Assembly (NCBI GenBank): GCA_035642125.1 | Contig: DASQSZ010000451.1 | Coordinates: 1-26,554 of the forward strand | Direction of reading: 5' to 3' | Length of the DNA: 26,554 nucleotides | Source: CALAED01 sp937891035 | GTDB taxonomy: Bacteria; Actinomycetota; Actinomycetes; Streptosporangiales; Streptosporangiaceae | Shown here: positions 16,152 to 23,619 of the stretch, piece by piece | Layout: each line of letters starts with the position of its first letter | Numbering within the stretch: the stretch's first letter is position 1 | Notes under the pieces: model-generated | What the model was told of the DNA's origin: nothing | Seen by the model: the letters and a program-made list of their open reading frames with translations, nothing else | Database searches by the model: none | Made by a program: the position numbers and the translations under genes

Positions 16152-16180
16152 TGATGGGCGCCGCGTGGCGGCGCCCATCA
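16152..16180. terminator. Perfect 13-bp hairpin with GTG loop
   Basis: TGATGGGCGCCGC (16152-16164) and GCGGCGCCCATCA (16168-16180) are exact complements separated by three bases. It lies 44 bases after the Hsp20-remnant stop and 23 bases before the MerR start. It may terminate the thiolase operon transcript. Its position just before merR also allows an operator role. No T-run follows. Confidence 0.55.
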
Positions 16181-16202
16181 GCACCTGCTGTACTGATGTG
16201 CG

Positions 16203-16562
16203 ATGCCTTCACTGCCCGTCGATGACGAATACGCGCCGCTTTACACGGTCGGTCAGGTGGCCACCATGCTGCGGGTGCAGCAGGCCTTCCTGCGCCGGCT
16301 CGACCAGTACGAGGTGGTCCGGCCGAGCCGCTCAGCCGGTGGTCAACGCCGCTACCCGCGCATTGAGATCACGCGGGTCCAGTACGTCGTCGAACTCGTC
16401 GACGAGGGCATGACGCTGGCCGCCATCCGGCGGATCCTCGAGCTGGAACAACAGGTCGCCGAGCTCGACGGGCGGGTGCGCGAGCTCGCCGCGCGGCACC
16501 AGGACGACACGCGGCGGATCGCCGAGCTCGAGGCGCGGCTGCGCCATCCGCGGCGCCGCTGA
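16203..16562 (+). CDS. MerR-family regulator, HspR-like
   Basis: 119 residues from ATG 16203. No Shine-Dalgarno is visible upstream, so a leaderless transcript is likely. The MerR helix-turn-helix is at about 14-75 (LYTVGQVATMLRVQQAFLRR, then SAGGQRRYPRIEI). SAGGQRRY and MTLAAIRRILELEQQVAEL are closely similar to HspR, the repressor of dnaK and clpB operons. A coiled coil at 78-113 probably makes the dimer. There is no cysteine for metal sensing. In actinobacteria HspR-like genes often lie beside hsp20; here the hsp20 copy is broken while the regulator appears intact, so its present targets may be elsewhere. Confidence 0.82.
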   Translation: MPSLPVDDEYAPLYTVGQVATMLRVQQAFLRRLDQYEVVRPSRSAGGQRRYPRIEITRVQYVVELVDEGMTLAAIRRILELEQQVAELDGRVRELAARHQDDTRRIAELEARLRHPRRR

Positions 16563-16585
16563 ACGCCCTGTCCGGCCCGGCGGTA

Positions 16586-16669
16586 ATGCATCCGAACCGC
16601 GGCCACTTCCTCACCGAGGAACGCCCCGCCGAGGTGCTCGCCGCGCTCGCTGCCGTCCTGCGCTGTTAA
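16586..16669 (+). pseudogene. C-terminal remnant of an alpha/beta-hydrolase
   Basis: A 27-codon frame ending at TAA 16667-16669 encodes GHFLTEERPAEVLAALAAVL near its end. This is the pattern of the last helix of epoxide-hydrolase or haloalkane-dehalogenase-like alpha/beta-hydrolases, where the catalytic His lies in GH[F/W].  .EE.P..V...L. The rest of such an enzyme (nucleophile elbow GxSxG, lid) is absent upstream. It looks like the tail of a deleted gene. The identification rests on one short motif. Confidence 0.4.
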
Positions 16670-16706
16670 GCGCGTACCCGACCGGGCCGTACGCGGATCG
16701 GCCGGA

Positions 16707-16745
16707 TGCGGGGCTCCCGGGGGAGGGGCTCCCGGGAGCCCCGCA
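16707..16745. terminator. 15-bp hairpin, probable bidirectional terminator
   Basis: TGCGGGGCTCCCGGG (16707-16721) is the exact complement of CCCGGGAGCCCCGCA (16731-16745), with a 9-base loop. It lies between the end of the acyl-CoA dehydrogenase gene (minus strand, stop at 16749) and the hydrolase remnant (plus strand). Both directions could use it. The loop side also repeats GGCTCCCGGG. Confidence 0.75.
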
Positions 16746-16748
16746 CGA

Positions 16749-18653
16749 TCATCTGATGGTGCGGTGGACGTTGTCCCGCTTGGACGGGCCGGGCTCGGCG
16801 GCGGCGATCCAGGGGCCGGGGATGGACGGGTCGATGACGCCTTCCTCCAGCCAGGTGAACTCGCCGGCCAGCATCTTCTTGGCCAGCTGAACGTCCAGCG
16901 CGTCGGTGTTGCGCCACAGCCGGTCGAACAGCTCCTCGACGCGCAACCTGGCCTGGCGGCAGAACGCGTCGGCCAGCTCGGTCGCCGTGGAACCGCGCGT
17001 GGTCTCGGCGGCGTCCATCTGGGCCCGCACGCACACCGCGCTCATCGCGAACAGCTCGGCGCCGATGTCGACCATCCGGCCGAGGAAGCCCTGCTTGCGT
17101 TCGAGCTTGCCCTGCCACCGCCCGGAGGCGTAGAAGATCGACCTGGCCAGCTTGCGCGCCGACCGCTCGACGTAGCGCAGGTGCGGCGCCAGACGGCCGA
17201 ATTCGGCGTACGCGCCGGGACGATGGCCGGTGCCCACCACCAGGGTCGGCAGCCACTTGGCGTAGAAGCCGCCGGCCTTGGCGGCGGCGCGGGCCTTCGC
17301 CTGGGTCGTCGCCTCCGGGTCGATGATGTCGCCGGCCACCGACAGATGCGCGTCGACCGCCTCACGGGCGATGAGCAGGTGCATGATCTCCGTCGAGCCC
17401 TCGAAGATCCGGTTGATCCGCAGGTCGCGGAACATTTGCTCGACGGGCACTCCGCGCTCGCCCCGCGCGGCCAGCGACTCGGCGGTCTCGAAACCGCGCC
17501 CGCCGCGCAGCTGCACGAGTTCGTCGGCGATCCGGCAGGCCATCTCGGACGCGTACAGTTTGGCCAGCGCGGCCTCGATCCTGATGTCGTTGCGCTCGTC
17601 GTCGGCGAGCTGGCTGGCCAGGTCGAGCATCGCCTCAAGGGCATACGACGTGGCGGCGATGAAGGACACCTTCTTGGCGATCGCCTCGTGCCGGCCGACC
17701 GGACGGCCCCACTGCACGCGCTCTTGCGACCACTCGCGGGCGATCTTGGTAGCCCACTTGCCCGCCGCCGCGCAGGTCGCCGGCAGCGAGAGCCGGCCGG
17801 TGTTCAGGGTGGTCAGCGCGATCTTCAGGCCTTGGCCCTCGCGGCCGATCAGGTTGGCGGCCGGGACCCGTACGTCATGGAACCTGGTGACGCCGTTCTC
17901 GATGCCCCGCAGCCCCATGAAGGCGTTGCGGTTTTCGACCGTGATGCCTTCGGCGGTGCCCTCGACGACGAACGCGGAGATGCCGCCGCGGTGACCCTCC
18001 GACTTCGGCACCCGAGCCATGACCACCAGCAGATCGGCGACCACGCCGTTGGTCGTCCACAGCTTGACGCCGTTGAGGATGTAGGAGTCGCCGTCGGGCA
18101 CCGCGGTCGTGCTCAGCCGCGCAGGGTCGGACCCGACGTCCGGCTCGGTGAGCAGGAACGCGCTGATCTCCTTCACGCAGCGCGGCAGGAACTTCTTGTG
18201 TTGCTCCTCGGTGCCGAACAGCTTGATCGGCTGCGGCACGCCGATCGACTGGTGCGCGGAAAGCATGGCCCCGACCGAAGGGCTGGCGGACGAGGCGATC
18301 ATCAGGGCCCGGTTGTAGTAGACCTGGGTCAAGCCGAGCCCGCCGTACGCCTCCGAAATCTTCATGCCGAAGGCCCCGAGCTCTTTGAGGCCCATGATGA
18401 TCTCATCGGGGATGCGGGCCTCGCGCTCGATCTGCAATGGATCGATCTTGGATTCGCAGAAGTCACGCAGCCTGGCCAAGAACTCCTCGCCCTTGCTGCT
18501 CGACTCCTCAGGGAGGCTGGGGTGAGGGTGAATCAGGTCCAGGCGGAAGTCGCCAAGGAAGAGCTGCTTACCGAAGCTGGGCAGCCGCCACTCGGTCTCG
18601 CGCGCCTCTTCGGCGACTTTGCGGGCGGTGCGTTCATCGACCGGTCGGCTCAT
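16749..18653 (-). CDS. Acyl-CoA dehydrogenase, long (VLCAD/ACAD9-like)
   Basis: 634 residues; ATG at 18651-18653 with GGGGAG 5 bases upstream. FAD-dependent alpha,beta-dehydrogenation of a fatty acyl-CoA, the first step of beta-oxidation. FAD/substrate motifs LTEPDVGSD (168-176) and KLWTTNG (197-203) are present, and FEGSTEIM (417-424) carries the catalytic glutamate E418. Residues 1-45 and about 430-634 extend beyond the usual 380-residue dehydrogenase core, as in the very-long-chain mitochondrial enzymes, where the C-terminal part helps membrane binding and dimer formation. It follows the histidine kinase gene by 30 bases on the same strand, so read-through from the two-component operon is possible. 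The terminator hairpin at 16707-16745 lies just beyond its end. Confidence 0.92.
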   Translation of the reverse strand: MSRPVDERTARKVAEEARETEWRLPSFGKQLFLGDFRLDLIHPHPSLPEESSSKGEEFLARLRDFCESKIDPLQIEREARIPDEIIMGLKELGAFGMKISEAYGGLGLTQVYYNRALMIASSASPSVGAMLSAHQSIGVPQPIKLFGTEEQHKKFLPRCVKEISAFLLTEPDVGSDPARLSTTAVPDGDSYILNGVKLWTTNGVVADLLVVMARVPKSEGHRGGISAFVVEGTAEGITVENRNAFMGLRGIENGVTRFHDVRVPAANLIGREGQGLKIALTTLNTGRLSLPATCAAAGKWATKIAREWSQERVQWGRPVGRHEAIAKKVSFIAATSYALEAMLDLASQLADDERNDIRIEAALAKLYASEMACRIADELVQLRGGRGFETAESLAARGERGVPVEQMFRDLRINRIFEGSTEIMHLLIAREAVDAHLSVAGDIIDPEATTQAKARAAAKAGGFYAKWLPTLVVGTGHRPGAYAEFGRLAPHLRYVERSARKLARSIFYASGRWQGKLERKQGFLGRMVDIGAELFAMSAVCVRAQMDAAETTRGSTATELADAFCRQARLRVEELFDRLWRNTDALDVQLAKKMLAGEFTWLEEGVIDPSIPGPWIAAAEPGPSKRDNVHRTIR

Positions 18654-18683
18654 GAGTTCTCCCCTCGTGTTCCCCAGCTGAAG

Positions 18684-20141
18684 TTACTCCTCAGTTGTAC
18701 CCATGGGTAGGGGGAGCTCCACCCGTACGGTTGTGCCGGCGCCGGGCGCCGACCTGAGCGCGGCCCGCCCGCTGTGCGCGGCGGCGATGGCGGCCACGAT
18801 GGAAAGGCCCAGGCCGGATCCGGCGCGCGTGGCCTGGCCGGCTCGATGTCCGACCTGACGGCCGGCTTGTTGGTCGGCTCGATGGTCGGCTCGATGAAAA
18901 CGGTCGAACGCGCGCGCCGCGTCGGTCTCGCTCATGCCAGGTCCGTCGTCCGCCACCTCGATGAAGACCCCGCCGGGCAGCCCCCCGTACGGCGACCTGC
19001 CCAGCCGTACCACGGCGCCGCCCGCGGTGTGCGCGGTCACGTTGGCGAGCAGGTTGGCCAGCACCTGCCGGACGCGCGCCTCGTCGACGACGGCCGGCAG
19101 GGTGGCGGGCGCGTCGAGGGTGAAGGCGCGATCCGGCGCCGCCGCGGTGGCGTCGGCCACCGCGTCGCGGGCCAGCTCGGTCAGGTCCACCCGGCCCAGC
19201 TCCAGAGACGACCCCCGGTCGAGCCTGGCCAGCTCGAGCAGATCGCCGACGAGCACGCCCATCCGGCTCGCCTCCTCCTCGATCCGCCGCATCGCGTCCG
19301 GCAGGTCGTCGAGCGCGCCCTGCCGATACAGCTCGGCGTACCCCTTGATCGTCGTCAGCGGCGTGCGCAGCTCGTGCGATGCGTCGGCGGCGAACTCCCG
19401 TACCCGCGCCTCGGATCGGGTCCGCGCGAGGAACGCCTCGGCGATCCGGTCCAGCATCACGTTGATCGCGGCCGCCAGCCGGCCGACCTCCGTACGCGAC
19501 TCGCCGCCCGGCATCCTCGCCCGCAGGTCGCCCCCGGTCGCGATGCCGTGCGCGCTCGAGGCCATCCGGTCGAGCGGGGCGAGACCGCGCTTGATCAGGC
19601 TGCGGCCCAGCAGCGTCAGCAGACCGATCAGCACCCCGCCGGTAAGCAGTTCGGCGGCGACGAGACGCCGTACGGCGCCGTTGATCTCGGTGAGCGGCGT
19701 GGCCACGACGACGATGTTCCGGTTTCCGCGCACCCCGCCGGGGCGGGCGACCGCGCGCAGCCCGCCGAGCGAGAACGGCTCGCCGCTCGCCGCGCGCGCC
19801 CGCAACGCGGGCAGGCCGAGCGCCCGCACCCGTTCGATCGCCGGCGCCGGGTCCGATGCGGGGTCCAGACCCTGGCCCGGGTCGCCGCCCCCGCCAGGGG
19901 TACGGATCATGCCGCTCGCGGTGACCATGAGGACGACGTACTGCGCGGGCGCCACGCCCTGCGCCGGCAAGCCCGGCTGCAACAGCCGCACCACCGCGCG
20001 GTCGCGGGCCGCGCGCAGCTGCGCGTCCACCCGATGCATGAGATAGGTGTGCAGCACCAGCGCGCTGACCAGGCCCATCACCAACAGGCCCAGGCCAGTG
20101 ACCGCGAGCAGCCCCGTCATGAGGCGGGCGTTGAGTGTCAC
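18684..20141 (-). CDS. Sensor histidine kinase (HAMP, HisKA, HATPase)
   Basis: 485 residues from GTG 20141, whose first bases overlap the stop of the response-regulator gene (GTGA overlap), a classic coupled pair. Membrane helices at 8-31 and 162-180 enclose an extracellular sensor of about 130 residues. HAMP at about 182-240; phospho-accepting H256 in ADASHELRTPLTT; N-box NLLANVTAHT (363-372); G1 VADDGPGM (396-403); G2 GSGLGLSIV (441-449). A low-complexity insert of Arg, His, Gln and Asp (418-439) lengthens the ATP lid. It is coded by tandem 12-mers, two perfect copies of GGTCGGCTCGAT at 18872-18895 on the plus strand. The signal sensed is not evident. It probably phosphorylates the adjacent OmpR-type regulator. 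Confidence 0.93.
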   Translation of the reverse strand: MTLNARLMTGLLAVTGLGLLVMGLVSALVLHTYLMHRVDAQLRAARDRAVVRLLQPGLPAQGVAPAQYVVLMVTASGMIRTPGGGGDPGQGLDPASDPAPAIERVRALGLPALRARAASGEPFSLGGLRAVARPGGVRGNRNIVVVATPLTEINGAVRRLVAAELLTGGVLIGLLTLLGRSLIKRGLAPLDRMASSAHGIATGGDLRARMPGGESRTEVGRLAAAINVMLDRIAEAFLARTRSEARVREFAADASHELRTPLTTIKGYAELYRQGALDDLPDAMRRIEEEASRMGVLVGDLLELARLDRGSSLELGRVDLTELARDAVADATAAAPDRAFTLDAPATLPAVVDEARVRQVLANLLANVTAHTAGGAVVRLGRSPYGGLPGGVFIEVADDGPGMSETDAARAFDRFHRADHRADQQAGRQVGHRAGQATRAGSGLGLSIVAAIAAAHSGRAALRSAPGAGTTVRVELPLPMGTTEE

Positions 20142-20860
20142 GATGGCGGGCGCAGCGTGTAGCCGACGCCGCGTTGGGTGTGGATGAGCGGTGGGCCGAG
20201 CGGGTCGAGTTTGCGCCGCAGGTAGCTGATGTAGGTCTCAACGACTTGTGAGTTGCCGCCGTGTGACCAGCCCCAGACGTTGTCGAGCAGCTGCTCGCGG
20301 GACAGCACCCGCCCGGCGTTCCGCATGAGATGGGCGAGCAGCCGGAACTCGGTCGGCGACAGCTCGACGTCGGTGCCCCCGCGCCGGACCGTCCAGCCCG
20401 TCTCGTCCAGCTCGAGGTCGGCGACCCGCAGCACCTCGTGCCCGGAGCCGGCGGCGGCCGTGGCCGTGGACGCTGCCGCCGCCGCTGCCGCGGTACGGCG
20501 CAGCACCGCGCGCACCCGGGCGACGAGGGCGTCGATGGAGAACGGCTTGGTCACGTAGTCGTCGCCGCCAAGGGTGAGCCCGGTGACGGTGTCCGACGGC
20601 GTGTCCCGGGCGGTCAAGAAGATCACCGGTACATCGTGGCCGTCCGCGCGCAGCCGGCGGCACACCTCGAAGCCGTCGACGTCGGGGAGCATGACGTCGA
20701 GGACGATCAGGTCGGGGCGTTCGGTTCGCACGTCGCGCATCGCCTCTTCCCCCGTCGCGGCGGTCACGGGGGCGAAGCCGTGGAAGCGCAGCGCGACCGC
20801 GACCAGATCGCGGATGTTGGGCTCGTCGTCGACGACAAGAACGCGCTGCGCCTCCGTCAC
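20138..20860 (-). CDS. OmpR/PhoB-family response regulator
   Basis: 240 residues from GTG 20860, chosen because the receiver domain then starts at residue 6 as usual. A longer frame to 20896 would overlap the DUF5666 gene. Receiver: D11, D12, phospho-acceptor D55 (LIVLDVMLPD), T83 and K105 (YVTKPFS). Winged-helix DNA-binding domain at about 140-240 (LSPTEFRLLAHLMRNAGRVLSREQLLDNVWG and VETYISYLRRKLD). The linker is a run of Ala (124-137), longer than typical. The gene starts 7 bases after the DUF5666 stop and overlaps the kinase start by 4 bases. The three 11-bp-spaced repeats upstream of the DUF5666 gene are the likely binding sites. Confidence 0.95.
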   Translation of the reverse strand: MTEAQRVLVVDDEPNIRDLVAVALRFHGFAPVTAATGEEAMRDVRTERPDLIVLDVMLPDVDGFEVCRRLRADGHDVPVIFLTARDTPSDTVTGLTLGGDDYVTKPFSIDALVARVRAVLRRTAAAAAAASTATAAAGSGHEVLRVADLELDETGWTVRRGGTDVELSPTEFRLLAHLMRNAGRVLSREQLLDNVWGWSHGGNSQVVETYISYLRRKLDPLGPPLIHTQRGVGYTLRPPS

Positions 20861-20867
20861 GTGCTCA

Positions 20868-21509
20868 TCATCGCGCCTTGGGGACCACGGCGGCACGCGT
20901 GGTACGGGTGGCGCCGTCGACCGTGCCGATCACGAACACCCGGTCGCCCGCGGCAAGCTGCGCGACCGACGCCTTGTCTCCGTGCCGGCGGACCTTGGTG
21001 TTGGAATCGGTGCCCCACCGCCAGGTCGTGCCGTCGGCGCTGCGCACGGTCAGGTTGCCGCCCGACGCCGCGGTCACCTGGCCGCGCTGCCAGGCGATGT
21101 CGGTGAACCCGCCGTCCTTGATCCGGACCGTCGCCGTGCCGTGTACGCCGCGCAGGAAGTGCCTGGCCCGCAGCGGGTGCCGGGCCAGCCGGGGGGGCCG
21201 CTCGCCCGGCCTGGCCGTGGCCTGGGGCACGGCCGAATCTGATTGAACGGACTGATCGGACTGATCTGATGGGGCGGGCTGGTCGGCTGGAGCAGACTCG
21301 TCCGCGGCGGCGAGCGCGACGTCGAGGAACGACCCGTCGGCCATCGTCATCGTGTCGCCCCGCGTCGACCCGGCGGACAAATCGGACGAACCAGACGGCC
21401 CGGACGACGCTGAGTTCTCCGCGGAGCCCATGAGGTAGCCGCCGGTGCCGATCACGGCGACGGCGGCGGCGCCACAGATACCGGTCACGAGCTTGCTGTT
21501 CAGGTTCAT
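20868..21509 (-). CDS. Membrane-anchored or secreted DUF5666-type protein
   Basis: 213 residues from ATG 21507-21509. An N-terminal hydrophobic segment (7-28) is a signal peptide or anchor; its Cys12 does not fit a lipobox. Residues 30-110 are a disordered Ser/Asp/Gln/Pro-rich linker containing SDQSDQSVQSDS (81-92). Residues 122-210 form a beta-rich domain resembling DUF5666 (GTATVRI, RGQVTAASGGNLTVRSADG, LAAGDRVFVIGTVDG). Its function is unknown. It is first in the operon with the response regulator and kinase, so it may be the target or a sensing partner of that system outside the membrane. Confidence 0.8.
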   Translation of the reverse strand: MNLNSKLVTGICGAAAVAVIGTGGYLMGSAENSASSGPSGSSDLSAGSTRGDTMTMADGSFLDVALAAADESAPADQPAPSDQSDQSVQSDSAVPQATARPGERPPRLARHPLRARHFLRGVHGTATVRIKDGGFTDIAWQRGQVTAASGGNLTVRSADGTTWRWGTDSNTKVRRHGDKASVAQLAAGDRVFVIGTVDGATRTTRAAVVPKAR

Positions 21510-21550
21510 AGCCCCAGCCAACCAGGCCCGCCTGGGAGGTTTTGGCCCTA

Positions 21551-21594
21551 TTTTCTGAGAGTTCTCGGAGAATGACCCGGTAAGCGGCTGAGAA
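21551..21594 (-). promoter_or_regulatory. Three-box direct repeat, probable response-regulator operator
   Basis: On the minus strand the boxes are TTCTCAGCCGC (21594-21584), TTCTCCGAGAA (21572-21562) and CTCTCAGAAAA (21561-21551). Box starts are 22 and 11 bases apart, so all lie on one face of the helix, as OmpR/PhoB-type regulators require. The boxes end about 42 bases before the DUF5666 start. AAAATAGG at the inner edge could be the -10. The same stretch reads as a near-palindrome TTCTGAGAGTTCTCGGAGAA on the plus strand. Confidence 0.5.
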
Positions 21595-21661
21595 CGGTCC
21601 GTTGCGCCAAGTATTGTCAAAGGACTTGACCGTGCGGGTGGAGAAAGGTTCGCTGTGCGTG

Positions 21662-22420
21662 ATGGATGAGACACGCAGACCGACTTTGATCTCCTCGGTG
21701 CAGCGCGCGCTACATCTGGTCGAGGCGGTGGCGTCGCATCCCAATGGCGCGCCGGCCAAACAGCTCGCGCGCGAGACCGGTCTGCCGTTGGCCACGTGCT
21801 ACCACTTGCTGCGCACGCTGGCGCACGAGGGCTATGTCAGCAAGCTGTCAGACGGCGTGTGGATCCTCGGCGACAGGTTCGAGGCGCTGCGCAGCCAGGG
21901 CCGCACCCAGGCGCTGCTCGCGCGGATCCGGCCGACGATGATCTCGCTTCGGGACGAGCTCAACGCGGCGGCGTATTTCGGGTTGTACGAGGACGGCGAG
22001 ATTCGCATCATCGACATCGCCGACGGGCCGCGCACGCCGCGCGTCGATCTGTGGGTCGGCTTCGACGAGGCCGCGCACGCCACCGCCATCGGCAAGTGCG
22101 TGCTCGGGCAGCTTGACGAGGACAGCAGGCGCGACTACCTCGACCGTCATCCGCTCGTCGATCTCACCCCGAACACGGTCACCGAGCTGAAGGAACTGCT
22201 GCGCCGGCTGGAGACGCCGCCCCAGCTGTCCCTCGACCGTGAGGAGTACGCGATCGGCACCGTGTGCGTCGCGGTGCCGGTGACCACCCCGGGCGGCACC
22301 GTAATGGGCGCTCTCGCGGTGTCCTGCCGGTCCTCGCGGCTGCCCAAGATCGAGGCGTCCGCCGACCAGCTGCGGCGCTCGGCGGCCCGCATCACCCGGA
22401 CCCTGTCGCTCACCATCTGA
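21662..22420 (+). CDS. IclR-family transcriptional regulator
   Basis: 252 residues from ATG 21662. The start is uncertain: GTG 21632 in frame has AAAGGA 7 bases upstream, while ATG 21662 has GAAAGG 13 bases upstream. The winged helix lies at 10-70 (SVQRALHLVEAVASHPNGAPAKQLARETG, LPLATCYHLLRTLAHEGYV). The C-terminal effector domain follows (about 85-250), with IGKCVLGQL and the small-ligand pocket segment AIGTVCVAVPVTTPGG. IclR proteins control catabolic operons in answer to small metabolites. It is divergent from the DUF5666 operon across about 150 bp and ends at a small hairpin. Its target is not apparent; the fatty-acid and aldehyde genes lie too far away to assign. Confidence 0.9.
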   Translation: MDETRRPTLISSVQRALHLVEAVASHPNGAPAKQLARETGLPLATCYHLLRTLAHEGYVSKLSDGVWILGDRFEALRSQGRTQALLARIRPTMISLRDELNAAAYFGLYEDGEIRIIDIADGPRTPRVDLWVGFDEAAHATAIGKCVLGQLDEDSRRDYLDRHPLVDLTPNTVTELKELLRRLETPPQLSLDREEYAIGTVCVAVPVTTPGGTVMGALAVSCRSSRLPKIEASADQLRRSAARITRTLSLTI

Positions 22421-22737
22421 AAACCCGGTCCTTGTGGACCGACCGCTTTGCCCAGAACCATGTTCACAGAGCGTTTAACGTTGTTTCGTCGTTAGTTGCT
22501 GCGCTTTACTGTGGCGACGACGCGCTCGTGAAGAAAAGGCAAAGAACCGAAAGCTCCCCGCCCCGACCCCGTGGCCCGACCTCGATGAGTCTCATGGCCA
22601 CGGCTATCGATGGGTTCGGCCTCCCGGCCGCCGCGGGTTCGGGGTGGGGTCATTTCGGATCTGCGGGCGTCCCGCGCGGATATGCGGATACACTGACCGC
22701 CCTGCCAGCTCATACGCACACGAGCGATCGGGATCGC
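22421..22737. other. Gap between iclR and methyltransferase gene, no gene supported
   Basis: The 317-bp stretch holds the small hairpin after iclR, an AT-rich segment with CTTTACTGTGG at 22504-22514 (TACTGT is a TANNNT -10 pattern and the 11-mer also occurs at 156-166), and TACACT at 22689-22694, a second possible -10 about 44 bases before the methyltransferase start. No open frame here has a start with a ribosome binding site. Confidence 0.6.
22426..22441 (+). terminator. Small hairpin after iclR
   Basis: CGGTCC (22426-22431) pairs with GGACCG (22436-22441) around a TTGT loop, starting 6 bases after the iclR stop. The stem is only 6 bp and CTTTG follows, so this is a weak candidate. Confidence 0.4.
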
Positions 22738-23526
22738 ATGCAGTCTTCAGCGAACGACAAGCACCTCGCCTCGGGCGACGGCGCCGCCGATGTGGTTCAG
22801 CCGGCGGCGGGCGAGGGAGCCTTGGAGAACCACCTCGGCGGCGACGAGGCCCGCAACTATCGCAAGTACGAATATGACATGGTGGCTCCGCACGTCGGGC
22901 GGTCGATGCTCGAGATCGGATCCGGCCTCGGACACTTCTCCGAGCAGTTCGCCGGGCGGCTCGATTATCTGGTGGTCAGCGACAACGACCCCTATTGCGT
23001 CGAGCAGTTGCGCGAACGCTACGCGGGCGACGAGGACGTCGAGGTGATCGAGCTGGCGCTGCCGGCCGAGATCAAGATCAGCCGTACCGTCGACACCGTC
23101 GTCATGATGAACGTCCTTGAGCACATCAAGGACGACGTGCGGGCCCTCAAGGATCTCGCCGCCGTCGTCGAGCCCGGCGGGCGCATCGTGATCTGGGTGC
23201 CCGGCTACATGCAGCTGTACGGCGACTTCGACCGCAAGGTCGGCCACGTGACCCGCTACACCCCCGCCACCCTGTCCAAGTCCGTCACCGCGGCCGGACT
23301 CACGATCGAGTCCATCAAGCCGATCAACTTCCTCGGCGGGATCGCCTGGTGGGCCGCGGTACGCCGGGGCGGCGCCGGCTATCCCGACCCGCGCCTGGTC
23401 AAGATCTACGACCGTACGGTGATCCCGCTCACCAGACTCATCGAACGATGGGTCAGGCCGCCGTTCGGGCAGACGGTGCTCTGCGTCGCCCGCGTGCCGG
23501 ACGGGGTGTCACGCGGCGAACACTAG
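22738..23526 (+). CDS. SAM-dependent methyltransferase (methyltransf_23/11 type)
   Basis: 262 residues from ATG 22738; the frame is open much further upstream, but that part overlaps iclR and lacks support. SAM motif I is LEIGSGLGHFSEQF (58-71), the acidic residue of the second strand is D82 (VVSDND), and VVMMNVLEHIKDDVRAL (121-137) and EPGGRIVIWVPG mark the motif IV-post region. The section DFDRKVGHVTRYTPATL is shared with methyltransferases found near glycosyltransferases and sugar-modification genes. No such genes are in view, so its target is unknown. The ribosome binding site is weak (GGGAT). The STAND-LuxR gene follows after 93 bp. Confidence 0.83.
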   Translation: MQSSANDKHLASGDGAADVVQPAAGEGALENHLGGDEARNYRKYEYDMVAPHVGRSMLEIGSGLGHFSEQFAGRLDYLVVSDNDPYCVEQLRERYAGDEDVEVIELALPAEIKISRTVDTVVMMNVLEHIKDDVRALKDLAAVVEPGGRIVIWVPGYMQLYGDFDRKVGHVTRYTPATLSKSVTAAGLTIESIKPINFLGGIAWWAAVRRGGAGYPDPRLVKIYDRTVIPLTRLIERWVRPPFGQTVLCVARVPDGVSRGEH

Positions 23527-23619
23527 GGGTGATCGAGCCGGTACGATGCTCATGACCCTTCGAGTTCGTCCCCCCGAGGTCTGCGTCGGCGGACCGGTGA
23601 GAGCTACCCCGAGGCGACC

